From positions 15,125,468-15,189,467 of the forward strand of contig JAJEKV010000005.1 of assembly GCA_021234155.1 (NCBI GenBank): a stretch of 64,000 nt of DNA. Reading direction: 5' to 3'. The notes below the pieces were generated by a model. It was not told the DNA's origin. It made no database searches and saw only the letters and a program-made list of their open reading frames with translations. The translations under genes were made by a program, and so were the position numbers. The DNA is from Isoetes taiwanensis. Taxonomy: Eukaryota > Streptophyta > Lycopodiopsida > Isoetales > Isoetaceae. The first letter of the stretch is position 1. Every line of letters starts with the position of its first letter. Of this stretch, positions 35,077 through 47,618 are shown piece after piece.

Positions 35077-38000
35077 CTACAGCTTTAAAGCCGCGATTGC
35101 TTCTTGCTTAAAATCCATTCGCAAGCTTAATATCCTGCGAACTTCAGCTGGTGTTAATCTCCATGTCATTGGTCCTGAATTTTCACCCCAGTAATCCAGG
35201 ATTTCTGATACTTTCTCAAGGTTTAAGATAGTGGCCATTTGAGTCAGGCGAGCAAATTTGTCTCTTACAGTTCGTTGTGTCATGCCAGAGAAATGACCAA
35301 CCATTGTCCTTACGTCGCGGTCTAATTGAAGCCCTCCAAGCTGATTAAATCGCTTTTGCGTCATAACTACTTCAAGCCTTTTCACAATAAAGTCAATGAC
35401 AAAATGCACAAGAGAATCGTAATTATCAGCTGTCAGTAATGGCTGCAACCAACTAATACTGTCTTCAACAGCAAGAAGAAGCTTTTGCACCCATGGATCG
35501 TTGACTTCATTTTCTGCATACTGGGCTTCTGTAATTTCATAGCTTATGACACCCACAGCATCCAGCGTGCTACGTAGCCGGGGCGTAATGCTGTTTGCAA
35601 GCTGTTCCAAGCCTGTATTTACCAGCTGTCTTAATGCAGCACTTGCCTCTCCAAGTGCTGCTAAACATGCTTTTAATTTCTCCTTTTCTGTAGAAGCAGG
35701 AAACACCTAGAAAGCAAGGAAAAACAATTATTAAGGAAACTTTGATTTGGTTAATGCAATTCTGTTCACAACTTAGCGTAAGATATGACCCATTTGTTCT
35801 TGTTCTTGTGATAACATTATTAAAATTAAACATGTGAAATTCAGAAACTGCTGAGATTAACTAGTATATTTGAGAATACCACGCATTGAAAAAACTATCA
35901 CCCATAAAGTAATAGAAATTATGGAACCACGCATTGGAAAACTATGACCGATATAAAGTAGCATCCACAAATTAATACATGGCTAATTATATGTTTTCTA
36001 TAAAAGTTAGGTCTCTTTTGCAGTAAGAGGTCACTCATAATATTGGATAAGACCAGTCTTAGATGCTAAAATGTGGAGAAGTATAACCAGCAATGTATGA
36101 GTATTCCAGCATAAGGTTTACTGTTTGCCATGGCATATAAGCAGCATCAAATTTCTGCGCTCTAAGGCATGCTGCCCTGCTTCTCATTTTCTATCTCCAA
36201 AATCTGTTGCCATTTTTCTCATCAAGGCCATCAGGCATCACCACAGAAGACTGAACAAAGTTCCTGCTCATCCTTATATCTGACAAAAATGTAATGACAC
36301 TACACCCCTTGCACTGGGACTGCCTAAATTGGCACCTTGATCGGCCCAGGTACCTTGATCAGCAGGTAGATTTTTGGATTTTTGAAGTGGCAAGCTTCAA
36401 AATGTTTTTTCATTTTTGCAATGGTAAAAGTCATTTAGTTGCAATCAATTTTCTTCTACTGCCAATAAGAGCTCTTTAATGGAAGATGGTGCAAGACTTT
36501 TGATCTGCAAACAGTTATGTGGGTTGGAAGAGATTCTTGAAAGGATCAAGAGAATGCAATGTAGGCGATGCATCAAAATGTAGGAATGAGATGCAATGGC
36601 ATCGAATGGCATTGTAAAAAATCAAATGCATTTCAATGTGGTCCCCACAAAGGTAGCAAAACCACATTTGTACCTTGAAACCTTGCTATAAAATTGGCTT
36701 TCAACAAGCTGGTAAATTAATTCTGTTATGCAAACATGTCAAAAGGGTGGATCATTAACGGGCATTGATCTTTTATAAGTCCCAGGGCCCAGTATGCTCG
36801 TAACACTCCATCAAACATGGGCTAACAACACACATCTGTCATGAGAGGAGGTATGCATTCTCAACTACGCACAATACGGAAGGGAAGCTGCACAAATATC
36901 ACAGTTACAAGAAGAGAAATGCAGTGTCAACTACTCATAGTTGCTACAATGAGAATGGTGCGTGTCCTCACGTATCATTATTACATCGTCCTAACCAACA
37001 AACAAAAGGGTGGATCTTTGGTGGGGCCCTAATCTTTCAGAGGTTTCATCCCATGACCTAGAGCGGTTGTAACAGATCAGTAAGTAGCTGTGTATGGATA
37101 CCAATGATGTTCTGAGTTTCAAAACTCATAATAGCATGCAAATTATTTCTAATCTGGAATTTACATTCATATTCAGGTTGAGGGTATGGCTTTCTTGGTC
37201 ATGTAAAAATAATTCAATTGAAGTTTAAGAACATGACTATTGCATTACAGCCATGGAAACCGTAAATCTGACATTCATAGCCAAAAAAGAGCCCTGCTCT
37301 TTTATCTTGCTCTATATACCACTTGGCCTTGACAAGTTAGAAGAAAATAAGATCCAGGTCGCCAAATTTCAACTGCTCCAGATACCTAGCCCTGATCCAT
37401 ATGATTTAGTTGAATGTTACTTTGTGTTATAGAAGTAACTGTTTGACTATTGCACTATGCTTCCTGGAATAGTCAGAAACATGCAGAATGCTTGTTGGCA
37501 AGGAAATCTTAAACGTTTGAATTTTGATCAAACCAGTCCAAGGAAGGACGTCAAATTTCTTCACCCTGGGTTATTTTGAAAAAGATAAAAAAAACAAAAG
37601 GCCATTTTCTGATATTGATAGGTACAGAGTTACCTCATTGCATTGTTCTTCAACCTCATGCCTCAGCTTCAATGTATACTCGGCGCTAACATCCACATTA
37701 TTGAGAGCAGTGGCAACCTCAGTGCCAGTCTTTACAACACCAATGCCGCCCATGAAAAGTTTCGATGCCAGATTGGGTTCTTTTGTTTTCCTTTGTAAAG
37801 TTTCTCTAAACTCGTTATTCAACAAATCGATAGCACAGTTCACAGTTGATAGAACCAGTTGTATGTTAGAAGTACAAATTGCTCGCCTTGAGCAGCTTTG
37901 TAGCACGAAGAAAACATCATCAACCATTGATGTTGTTAACGAGTCTGGGATTATCTCATCAATTTTAATAGCTTTTCTCACATTTTCTACCATAAAAAAT

Positions 38001-39268
38001 TCCTCTAAGATAACATAATAGCCTGTAAGCTCTTGAACTGCACGACTGAAGCTTCCACTCCTTAGTGATACAGTTGCACGAGGACTCAACTGGGCACCTG
38101 CTGAACCTGCTTCTCTTAGTTTCGAGACCATAAACTGGGTATAGTCCTCGCTAGTCTGAATCAGTAGAAGCATTTCCTCAAGAAAAATCTCTACCTCTCG
38201 TGGATCTGGCCCTTCCTGGCTACCAACAGCAAGAAGATTCTTGTGCTGTGCAGCAATTTCCTTTGTCAATCTTCCAAGTTTTCTATACTCTATATATTTC
38301 TTAAGGATCACAGATCCTCGTGTATCACACTCTTCCTGCAGTTCCTTAATTGCATAAGCGATTCCATCCTCACCTGCAAACGCTTTAAGCAAATCTTCAT
38401 TCTCTTCAATTGCAAGTGCAATGCCTTTGAAAAGGTCATTGATAACACCTACAAAATCTGCCCTTTTTTGCATGCTTACAACTCCTCCTATTTTCTCCAC
38501 AGTTTCCATCAGGCCTTCAAAGTCATTCCTTGCTCTGATTCCAATAACTTTTCTCAGATAACCAACATAGAGCTTCAATCCTTCCTCGTGCAAACGTAAT
38601 GGAACAAACAGCTGAGCAAATCTGATTGCATTTTCGTGATTTCTTTCTTCTACTGCAACAGCAAATTTCTTCCTGATCATACCATCCAGCTTCTGTTTGG
38701 ACTCAAGTAACTGCTTCCTCTGATCCACAGAAGTATCAAAGCTGCCTTTGTTCTCAGAATCTTGCCCCTCTGTTCCACTATATTCTTCATCCAAATTTAA
38801 AAAATTGTCAACATATTTGGCTGCAGCCTCAAAGTCCTCTACTTCAAGGGCCTGTTTAACTCCTTCAATGCATCTACTTCTGTCTACAATGGCTTCAATT
38901 CTACTCATAGTTTCCTGCACCCTAGATTGAGCCAGATCTAATTCACGTACCTTGCTACTAACACCCTCTGCAAGGGCACACGTAGATGTAACACTAGCAA
39001 GCATTGAAGACGCATCGGCATGAACAATGGCAAGAACTTCTGAAGATTTATAAAGAGAAGAAAGCCTCTTTTCCAAATCATGGCGCTGGGTAAGATGGTG
39101 ATCTAGCTCTGCATCTATATTTCGTTCCAAAGCAATGCATTCGTGAAGGTACCTATTCATCGCACCCACATCTGTTAAGTTTCGAACTGTATCGAGCATA
39201 CCTGTATCAGGTGGGATCTGAGGTTGGGGCGTGGAGACATGGTCCGCTGGACTGACGGAGATCGCCAT
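35077..39268 (-). CDS. COG4: Conserved oligomeric Golgi complex subunit 4, two exons, 754 aa
   Basis: Exon 1 is 39268-37634 (ATG to a GTAACT donor, 545 codons) and exon 2 is 35706-35077 (after TTTCTAG, 209 residues plus stop); phase is 0 and the joint reads EEQCNE/VFPASTEKEK, as expected in COG4. Total 754 aa fits the family (about 740-790). The N-terminal half has heptad-rich helices (residues about 35-150) for packing in COG lobe A. The C-terminal part is the most conserved: YAENEVNDPWVQKLL, IDFIVKRLEVVMTQKRFNQL, GMTQRTVRDKFARLTQMATI and LDYWGENSGPMTWRLTPAEV, ending EAIAALKL. COG4 belongs to the CATCHR tethers; it acts at the cytosolic face of the Golgi in retrograde vesicle tethering and binds SNAREs and Sly1-type proteins. 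No stop or missing block is seen. The intron (35707-37633, about 1.9 kb) holds nothing recognisable. Upstream, 39269-40240 is the presumed promoter region. Confidence 0.95.
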
Positions 39269-41930
39269 AGCCAGACCAGACCTTCAAAACCTGCTAATCT
39301 CGTTTCACTTCGTGAATTATACTAGCTTAATTTTCTGCTAATAAGTACACTATGCTAGAGAAGTTAATGTCTCACAAGATGTCCCTAGGGGTGGGTAATC
39401 CTCTAGGCTCCCACAATGTGTGAACTCAGGGCCAGATTCGACAAAGACTTAGTAATGCTGTTGAATTAACTCTAGAAAACAAAAAGATTAATGAAGGTGG
39501 TTTTAGAGCTGAGAATGTGGCCTGATTGCCAATTTCAAGATTTAACTCTTAGGCCAGATTTCCACTAACGATAGGTTTCAAAATGACGTGGCCTTATAGT
39601 TTCCAGGTGGTAACATCAAAATTTTTGGAATTGCCGGCATTTTCTTCTCCAACACCTTCCATTAACGGCAATGCAGAAACAATAATCATTGATTTTTAGC
39701 TATTTTCTACCGGGCAATATTGCCTAGTAGAACAAAAATTCAACGGCAACAACAAAATAATGCCAGTTATACACCTACCACACCCAATGGAAAGAGGATG
39801 AACGGCAGAATATGATGTGCGTATTTCCTATTGGCTTCTATTTTAAATGAATATCGCCACTGCCGTTAGTATAAAAGGTGGGAGTTGCAAAAATAGTGCA
39901 ACTGATGATGTAAATGGCAGGATAGGGTATAGTTCATGGAATAAGTTACTACTCCTATTTTTATGTGCAGCTGAAACAGGTTTGGCTAAACTACCTTCAA
40001 ACTAAAGCTAAACATTTCTAACGCTTGGCTAAATTGGATGGTTTTTATCACTCATAGCTTCTTGCTTTGGCTAAATATTATGCTTTTTCCTCCAAAACTT
40101 TTCTATTGCCTAGCTAAACTTTCACAAAATGGAGAAGCAAATATTAGCCATCATTGACCATGCCAAAAAAAAAGAAGCAAAAGTCACATTTTTATTGTTA
40201 TTAAAATGTAATTTAACATGGACAAAGTAAATGGCAATTAACATTAAATGACGAGGTTAGAGTCATTACTATCTACTTATTTAAAATGTTTTTGGGGGTT
40301 CCTGGTAACGCCGGTGTGCCCTTTTCTGGTGTTACATTTGGAACCCAAAAAATGCTTTTCAGGCCAAACTCTGTTTTTTCGGCTACCGGCTATCTTTCCT
40401 CCTTTACCTTCTATTCATACAAAATTTTCTCAACGGCAGCATCAGCTAACTTCTCGGGGGCAGTGGATCTCGGTTTGATTGATGATGGCAGAGCAGACGG
40501 CTTCTTTGCTTAGGGTTTCTGTAGAAAAGGAGAGGGCGTTTGCATTCGGCAGGGAGCTTGGAGCAATCGAGTTGGAGAGGTCTGCATTCGGCAGGGAGGT
40601 TGGAGCAAAGTTTTTGCATTCTGCAGGCAGCTTGGAGCAAAGTTTTTGCATTCGGTAGGTTTGCTTTAGTTTTTACATTTCTTTATTCTAAACTTTTTGT
40701 TCTCTCGATTCTGTAATTTGACCCTATTTTAATATTAGAATTTGTGCTAGGAGCCGCTTTGGAAGCGTCAAGCAGTTTCGACAACAGTTTTCAGCGTGTT
40801 TTTACAAGGCGTTGAGCAAGTTTCTTCATCGAGTTTTTGTTTCCACAGGTTAGGTCGCTCCCAATTTTTGTACTTCATTTTCAGAGCCGTTGTAGCAATA
40901 GCTTCTGCTACTCCATCCATTTTGTAAGTATTCTACCCAGTTTAATAACAGACCCAAAATTCCGGAGATCCTTTTCCCCAACCCATACGTGTTTCTGCAG
41001 GTCTCCCTATATTTCGACTTTGCTTCTGTTCCTCTTGAAAACAATCCATTGGTGCTCTTCTCAGAAACTCTGTGAATAAGGAAACTCATGGCTGGTTACA
41101 GATTTGCCCTGTTTCAAAGAAAAAAGACCCATGGCCGCCCTGTTTCTATGATTTTCCTTTGCTTTAACACGGGCCAGCCTTGGCTTCCTGCCTTGATTTC
41201 TTTAGCTCTACCGAAAGCATCTGTATTTCCAATACGTGAAAGCTCGCCTGAAGGATGTAATACTGCATTGAATGATTTGTAGCAAAGCTTTTATGATGAT
41301 TAAATTGCAACAGAGCTTCTGCAATACCAAATGCCATGGGCCTGAATAGTATAGATGAATAGCATGTCTTTTACATTACATGAAAGATCTGTATCTTCTC
41401 TGTACACAAAAGCTCTGTGTTACAGGTTTGCTGCCATTATCTGAGGTATGATTTTCCTATAATGCACCTTCCTATTCATAGAATCTGATTTGCCATGTTT
41501 CAATGTGCCTAATCTGTCAATTCTGGTTATTGAATTAGTTTTTGGTTTTTGCAAAGGCTTTTCATTCTCTCATTTATATTATTTGTATTAAGCTAATTGA
41601 ATGGTGTATTAAGCTATTTGTTACGTATCTGTAATTAAACAGGACCACAGTCTTGGCATCGCATCAAAAATACACCTTTGTAGCAAAAAGGCAGACTATT
41701 GTGGTGCTCTAGCTGATCACACATAAGGTAAAAAAACGTTTTTACTCCTTCCAGCTTAAATCTTCCCTGTTAATATATGCATCTATATACATCGATTGCC
41801 CTTTGAAATCATGGATAAGGCGTAAGCGTGTTTAAGACTGTTTCTAATAAGCTGCACTGATTAAATCGATAGTATAGCATTATGAATAAATTATTGGCAT
41901 ACTATAAAAATGTTAAACAGTCTCATTCCC
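39269..41930. other. Intergenic; no conserved gene, small minisatellite ORF at 40482
   Basis: The stretch upstream of COG4 has no recognisable coding sequence. At 40482-40657 a plus-strand ATG frame of about 58 codons (MMAEQTASLLRVSVEKERAF...) contains three and a half copies of a roughly 32-bp unit GCATTCGGCAGGGAGCTTGG, giving repeated AFGRE.GA peptides. A GTAGGTTTGC donor-like sequence follows at about 40654. It could be the first exon of an unannotated transcript or a chance minisatellite. Nothing else in 40660-41930 is supported. Confidence 0.35.
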
Positions 41931-41939
41931 TACGTTGGA

Positions 41940-42075
41940 ATACTTTTTAAAGGAACATGTTTACTAGAAGATAGAGATTGTAAGCTGGAATACATTTGTA
42001 AGCCAAAATACTTTTTAAATAAGTAGATATTTACTAGAAGATAGGGATTGTAAGCTGGAACCTTTTTTAAAGGAA
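41940..42075 (+). repeat. Direct repeat, about 60 bp, two copies
   Basis: TTTACTAGAAGATAGAGATT and TTTACTAGAAGATAGGGATT, each followed by GTAAGCTGGAA and preceded by CTTTTTAAA, recur 70 bp apart just before the LINE ORF1. They may represent the 5' UTR repeats of the LINE. Confidence 0.7.
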
Positions 42076-42085
42076 AGCTATATAT

Positions 42086-43290
42086 ATGCATGTGGATGGT
42101 GCTGATATGCAGTCCCCTCTACCTAGCGCATACATGGCAGCAAAACTTCTATTGGGAGAGTACATAGATGCCATCCCCAATCGCAGGCCAGATGACACTG
42201 GCAAAATTGACAGGTGCACACTGAAAAGAGAAGCGCGGGCAAAGTCTCGTGCAACAAGCATAGCTCGGCAGGCATATGACAGATACTCTAGCCTAGCGGC
42301 AAGCCGTATCCGTGCTTCACCACCACCAAACCAGGTAGTTGAGGAGCACTGGAAACAGGTTCAAGCAATGGCAGAGGGCAACAGAGCTCGAATTGCTTGC
42401 TTGGCAGAGGAAATGCAGGCCTCCGCACCCAAATTGCTCAAGAGGCAGTTGGCTCTCTTGAATAGCGTGTTTCCAAAGATGGAGACCCGCATACAAAGAC
42501 TGAAGATGGCCTTCGCCTAGTGCACTCCTCTGAAAGGCGTAAGGATAAGAAGAGTCTTGCTGACATGCAGGCCCGCATAGATTCCTTGTACACCGCCATG
42601 GAAACCATGACACAGGACAACGTGTTGAGCAGGAGACAATGGTAACCATCTCCCGCCTTCAATCAGAGGCTGAGGAGGCTGCTACTGTGATGCAAAAAGT
42701 CCATGTCGCTTTTGAAGAGAGCCAGTCACAATTGAGAGCCCTTCAAAGTAGGGTCGAGACACAAGAAGTGGCCTCATCTGCAATGAACTCTATGGTGGAC
42801 TCTCGCTTGCAGAAACTGGAGCATAGCTCCGCAGCCCAAGATCGTAAGATGCAGGAGCTGAGGGCAGCCATTGCTGAACGAGGCAAGGGCCTCAATGCAG
42901 ATGCTCATGAGCAATTGCAACGGTGCATGCGAATTGACAAGGCAAAGAACAATTTCAGCGAGGGCTAAGCTCCCGGCCGAAGAAGGAGAGACCACTATAC
43001 CGCCACGCAGTCCCACCGCCCAAGAGTCCGCAAAGGCGCCGCCGGCCGCCTACCCTACTGCACCCCCAAGCCGCTCCATGCCACCCCCGCCCCAACGTAG
43101 GCCACAGCCTATGCCCCGCCGACAAACAACAACCCCCGCAGCCGGGGATTGACCTAACATCCGAGAGCTCCGGCTGAGGCGGAGAAGCCACAATGTGGTG
43201 GTATGCGTGGCCCGTTTAAGAGGCGGGGAGGACCTCATTAACCGCTCCAAATGTTGATTCTTGCTCGAATGACATTCCCCATGCCGGTAA
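42086..43290 (+). mobile_element. LINE family 2 ORF1 (coiled-coil, Pro-rich), frameshifted
   Basis: The plus strand gives MHVDGADMQSPLPSAYMAAK to 42520, then a shift into a frame at 42639-42968 with a coiled coil (SRLQSEAEEAATVMQKVHVA, QSRVETQEVASSAMNSMVDS, LQKLEHSSAAQDRKMQELRA), then a third frame to 43152 that is Pro-rich (PPSRSMPPPPQRRPQPMPRR). Length and composition fit the N-terminal and coiled-coil part of a LINE ORF1 that trimerises and binds RNA. It reads directly into the ORF1-C-terminal/endonuclease segment forming the left arm of the palindrome at 43291. Base composition is more GC-rich than the surroundings. Assignment as family 2 is by the downstream arm, not by direct similarity. 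Confidence 0.6.
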
Positions 43291-45704
43291 ACATTATTAG
43301 GGCGAGGCGCCATGGCGTCCGGCACCCGAGGCCGCCCACCCGGGTGGTCACGTTCCGCAAGTCATGAGATGCGCCAAGTGAAAGCGACCATCTGCGCCGG
43401 TAGGCATCTAAAGGGAACTGCCTCAGTATGTTGATCGAGACTGACCCCGGCCCAACAAAGAGACCCATGAGCACGCGAGTTGGCCAAAGTTAAAAGCATT
43501 CGCATGACGGGGAGGAGTTGCAGGGGCCGGTCCGGGGCAAGATGCAAATTTTTCGAGCCATAGAATCTTTCTGAGAATCTTGCTAACCCTCCGGCCTTCG
43601 GCCATTAACCAACTTGCCCACTGCATACGGCCGCCGCCACGCTCAAGTTGCCTCACCTTCTTGCTTCGCACATCTCATCTTTGCTTCCATACGCCACCCC
43701 CTTCTCTTTGTAGCCGCCAATCTTCACCTTTTTTTGCCAACAAATAGGAAATTTGCCTCCGCATTGTCTCTTGGAATTGTCGGGGCTTCCCATGGCAGAA
43801 GGGAGATAGTCTCAACTTCGATTCTGCCGAGACATGGATCTCATCTTCCTCATGGAAACATGGGAGCATGCAGGACACATGATACCCGACTTGCCAGGAT
43901 ACGAGCACTACTCAATCTTCAATGATTGCACAAGTAAGCGGGGGCATGGGGGGGTTGCATGCTACTACCGAACAACCTTGGCAGAGTCAATCTCCTTGTT
44001 CAAGACGGACAAGCACAACCGGTACGTGGAGTGCGTGTGTAAAAGCGCGATAGTGAGACCCTCTTTGTGGCGGCACACTGCTACTTTCCACATCGCGAGA
44101 AAGCAACTTCTATCACACCCACTTTCGGATGTGGATAGGCTTGGACCCTATGTCGATCTATATGATGACATCTGGCGGCAGATAAGCGGTTAGGCGATGT
44201 CATACTCCTTGGAGACTTCAATGCACTTAGAGGTAGAACAACCCATGAGATTTGATCCCTTGATCGATGATATATTGCGCTTTGCATCCTCAGAAGGAGC
44301 TTGGCCACGGACATCGATGACAATCGGTCACGCCATGCTATGGTCGGCCGCTTGCTTTTGCTCTGCAAAGATCTTTGACCTCGTAACTGCAATGGATCGG
44401 GCACGGTGGCCTTCCACCCGCAAGAGAGCACTTGTAGGCAGGAAAACCAGGGGGGTCTAGTGTGTGTGGTATGCGCGTAATTGCTTAAGTGGGCAGTGGC
44501 CCATATAGTCCACCACACTAGATCCCCCTGGTTTCCCCGCCACAAGTGCTCTTGCGGGTGGAAGGCCACCGTGGCTACCCATTGCGATTACCGTGTCAAA
44601 GATACCGCAGAGCAAAAAGCAACCGGCGACCATAGCGCGACCTGATTGTCATCCGATGTCCGTGGGCCAAGCTCCTTCGCAGATGCAACCGCAATATATC
44701 ATCATCAAGGGATCAAATCTCATGGGTTGTTCTACCCTGCTTGCCGCATTGAAGTCTCCAAGGAGTATGACACTTTGCCCAACCGCTTATGTCGGGCCAG
44801 ATGTCATCATATAGATCGACATAGGGTCCAGCCATCCACATCCGAAAGTGGGTGTGATAGAAGTTGCTTTCTCGCATGTGGAAAGTAGCAGTCGCCACAA
44901 AGAGGGTCTCACATCGCAGCTTTTACACACGCACCCACAAAATACCGGTTGTGCTTGTCCGCCTTTGAACAAGGAGATTGACTCGCCAAGGTTGTTCGGT
45001 AGTAGCATGCAACCCCCCATGCCCCCTTCGCCACCCGGCAATCATTGAAGATTGAGTAGTGCCGGTATCCCGCAAGTCGGGTATCATGTGTCCCGTGATG
45101 CTCCCATGTTTCCATGAGGAAGATGAGATCCATGTCTCGCGAACCGAAGTTGAGACTATCTCCTTTCTTCGCCATGGGAAGCCCCGACAATTCCAAGAGA
45201 CCATGCGAGGCAAATTTCCTATTTGTTGGCAAAGCAGCGCAGTGAAGATTCGCATGGCGGCATACAGTATATTGGGTGGCGGAAAAAGAAGCAAAGATGA
45301 GATGTGCGAGGCAACGTAAGGTGAGGCAACTTGAGCGTATGGGGGTGGCGGTCAGAAGCCAGGTATGCTAAAATGTGGCAAAGGCTCGCCCTCGCGGGAC
45401 GAGGTCTTTGGAGGGTTAGCAAGATTCGTGAAAAGATTCGGGCGGCCTAAAAATTTGCATCTTGCCCCCGAATCACCCCCGCAGCCTCCTCCCCCTGCCC
45501 AAGCTAATGCTTTTAATTTTGGCCAACTTCGCGTCTCATGGTCTTCTTGTTGGGCCGGGTCGTCTCGGCCAACATACAGTGGCGCCCTTTAGTCGCCTAC
45601 CCCGGGCGCAGATGGCTGCTTTCACTTGCGATCTCGTCAGATCGGAACGTGACCACCGTGATGTGCTGCAGGTGTCGGACGCCATGGCGTCTCGCCCCAA
45701 TAAT
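43291..45704. repeat. 2.4-kb LINE-derived palindrome (arms about 1.2 kb, loop about 40 bp)
   Basis: Left arm 43291-44469 and right arm 44510-45704 are reverse complements with small indels. Outer edge: ATTATTAGGGCGAGGCGCCA at about 43294 pairs with TGGCGTCTCGCCCCAATAAT at 45685-45704. Inner edge: GGGTCTAGTGTGTGTGG pairs with CCACCACACTAGATCCCCC. The coding content in each arm is LINE family 2: ORF1 end (RVVTFRKS, VKATICAGRHLKGTAS), then endonuclease domain MDLIFLMETWEHAGHMIPDL, YEHYSIFNDCTSKRGHGGVA, and DVDRLGPYVDLYDDI. The left arm continues from ORF1 in the plus direction; the right arm runs opposite. A transcript across both arms would fold into a hairpin of more than 1 kb. Confidence 0.85.
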
Positions 45705-45780
45705 TTAGAACACAAAGTGAAACAAATGTTAACTTAGACACAAGTAAAATAAGCAGATTGAAATATGTAGCATAATAATA

Positions 45781-45910
45781 GAGGGTTTTCTTTGTGTTTT
45801 TGTACGCTTTTCGCTAAGGTTTTTCTATGATTTCGTGATGTATTCAAATGGATGTACTAATGCGTACATCTAGAGTGCACCATTTCTGAGCCATTGATTT
45901 TAGCCTTTTT
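45781..45910 (+). repeat. Dispersed repeat module, copy 1 of 3
   Basis: CTAGAGTGCACCATTTCTGA preceded by GTTTTTGTACGCTTTTCGCT is shared with 63870-64000 and, weaker, with 61000-61120 (TCTAGAGTGCACTTTTTTCT). All are on the plus strand and each ends GATTTTAG. It may be a terminal module of a Helitron or other element, since two copies lie within about 1 kb of the same MITE family. Confidence 0.6.
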
Positions 45911-46165
45911 TTTTCCATGGTCAACAACCAATGGCTCACAACAAAAGCCCTTTTTTTGTGCGTGTAGTGCATAATGGGCACATGAAGGGCCATTGATTTT
46001 AGCCCAACAACCAATGGCTCACAACAAAAGCCCTTTTTTTGTGCGTGTGGTACATAATGGGCACATGAAGGGCCATTGATTTTAGCCCAACAACCAATGG
46101 CTCACAACAAAAGCCTTTTTTCGTGTGTGTGGTGCATAATGGGCACATGAAGGGCTTGAAGGGTG
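45890..46165 (+). repeat. Tandem repeat, about 83-bp period, three copies
   Basis: Units run from GCCATTGATTTTAGCCCAAC through CCAATGGCTCACAACAAAAG and TTTTTTGTGCGTGTGGTGCA to GGGCACATGAAG. Copies start near 45891, 45990 and 46073, with the first carrying an extra T-rich insertion. Each unit contains an internal inverted pair, GAGCCATTG and CAATGGCTC. Confidence 0.85.
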
Positions 46166-46847
46166 CATGTAGTGCAGTTTCCCGCCGGCAACACATTTCT
46201 TATCTTAACTTTTAATCCAGAGCTTTGTTTGAGATGATTTTTATTGCGTTGGAAAGCTCTCTCCGAGATCTTTTTTATAGTGTATGATATGAATATGTTT
46301 GGTTTACTTATCTATGCTAAAACAGCAATTTTTTGGCCGGGTTTGGTAGGCTTTCACATCCTACCAGCTGATTAATACAGGATTGCGCTATTGGATATTG
46401 TTTTATGGCTCATTCCGAATGAAGCTTGCAAAAATTTACCATGCATTTTTAGATTTTGAGGCAGTTATTAAGCAAATTCCAAGGCTTCTAGATCCTTGTG
46501 CTAACAAGTAGAAAAGTTTCCCACTTTGGTTTCTCACCACAAGAATCCATGGAGGCCAAAGGCTGCTGTTAAATTCCAGTTGAAAAATATTTGCGTATGG
46601 GTGTTGCAAACTTTATGACTTTCAGAATAATGGGATCAATCTGCTCTATCTTTATGGTAACTTTTACTTATGCTCTATTTGTTTTATTGTGATCAAATTC
46701 AAAAGCTACAGGTGATGAAAGCCTCAAATGAATTCTAGTTTTTTTCTGGTTTGAATTCTAAAATTTTTGTCACACCGGGGGGGGAGCGTCCCTAAGGCCC
46801 CGAAGGGGGCAAAATTTTTTTTTTGCAACACAAACCATTAACATCCA

Positions 46848-47418
46848 ACATATAAAAATTAAATCCCCCGACACATAACAACCAACACATAACAACCATT
46901 GACATTAACAACCAACACATAACTACTATTGACATTAATTAACACAGCCATTGGGTCCAACACATTTAAATTAAAACCCCCCTTAAATTTCCTTTGGTTT
47001 GGGTGCATATTCACACGGGGGGTGACTCCGGGCAACGAGAGCTGTTGAATAGGCATATTCACCCCTTATTCCTTAATCTACACCGTATGTAAAGTTCCTC
47101 GTTTGTGGGGTATGCAAGTACAAAATTTGCTATACTGTATAACAAGATTCGCAAAATACTATAAGATTTCAAGCGAAATACTATATGGTGTTGATTTCGT
47201 ACGTGCAAAATACAATTATGAGGGCTCTCGCTGCCCTACGTCACCCCCCGTGTGAATATGCACCCAAACCAAAGGGGGTTTAAGGGGGATTTTAATTTAA
47301 ATGTGTTGGACCCAATGGTTGTGTTAATTAATGTCAATGGTAGTTATGTGTTGGTTGTTAATGTCAATGGTTGTTATGTGTTGGTTGTTATATGTTGGGG
47401 GATTTAATTTTTATATGT
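46848..47418. mobile_element. Fold-back MITE, about 570 bp, copy 1
   Basis: The left arm (CATATAAAAATTAAATCCCC ... GGTGCATATTCACACGGGGG, 46848-47045) is the reverse complement of the right arm (47222-47418, CCCCCGTGTGAATATGCACC ... GGGGGATTTAATTTTTATATG). Arms contain short internal repeats AACAACCAACACATAAC. The loop of about 175 bp is non-coding. A second copy lies at 63426-63880. Confidence 0.85.
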
Positions 47419-47618
47419 CCAAACTCAATTAACTTGAAACCAAGTAATTAAAAAACATAAGTTTTTCAAGTTGTTGGCCAAATAGTGTATTCAAGTATAA
47501 AGTTGTTGGCCAATTTTTTGCATAAATAGTGCATTTATGTTCCTTCACGTAAAACAATGCACGTGCTTGCCAACATGAAAATGGATTGACTTAAAACATC
47601 ATTTCCATAATGTAGACG

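Noticed and set aside
37524-38930. Plus-strand frames opposite COG4
   Set aside because: Antisense shadows of the conserved COG4 exon.
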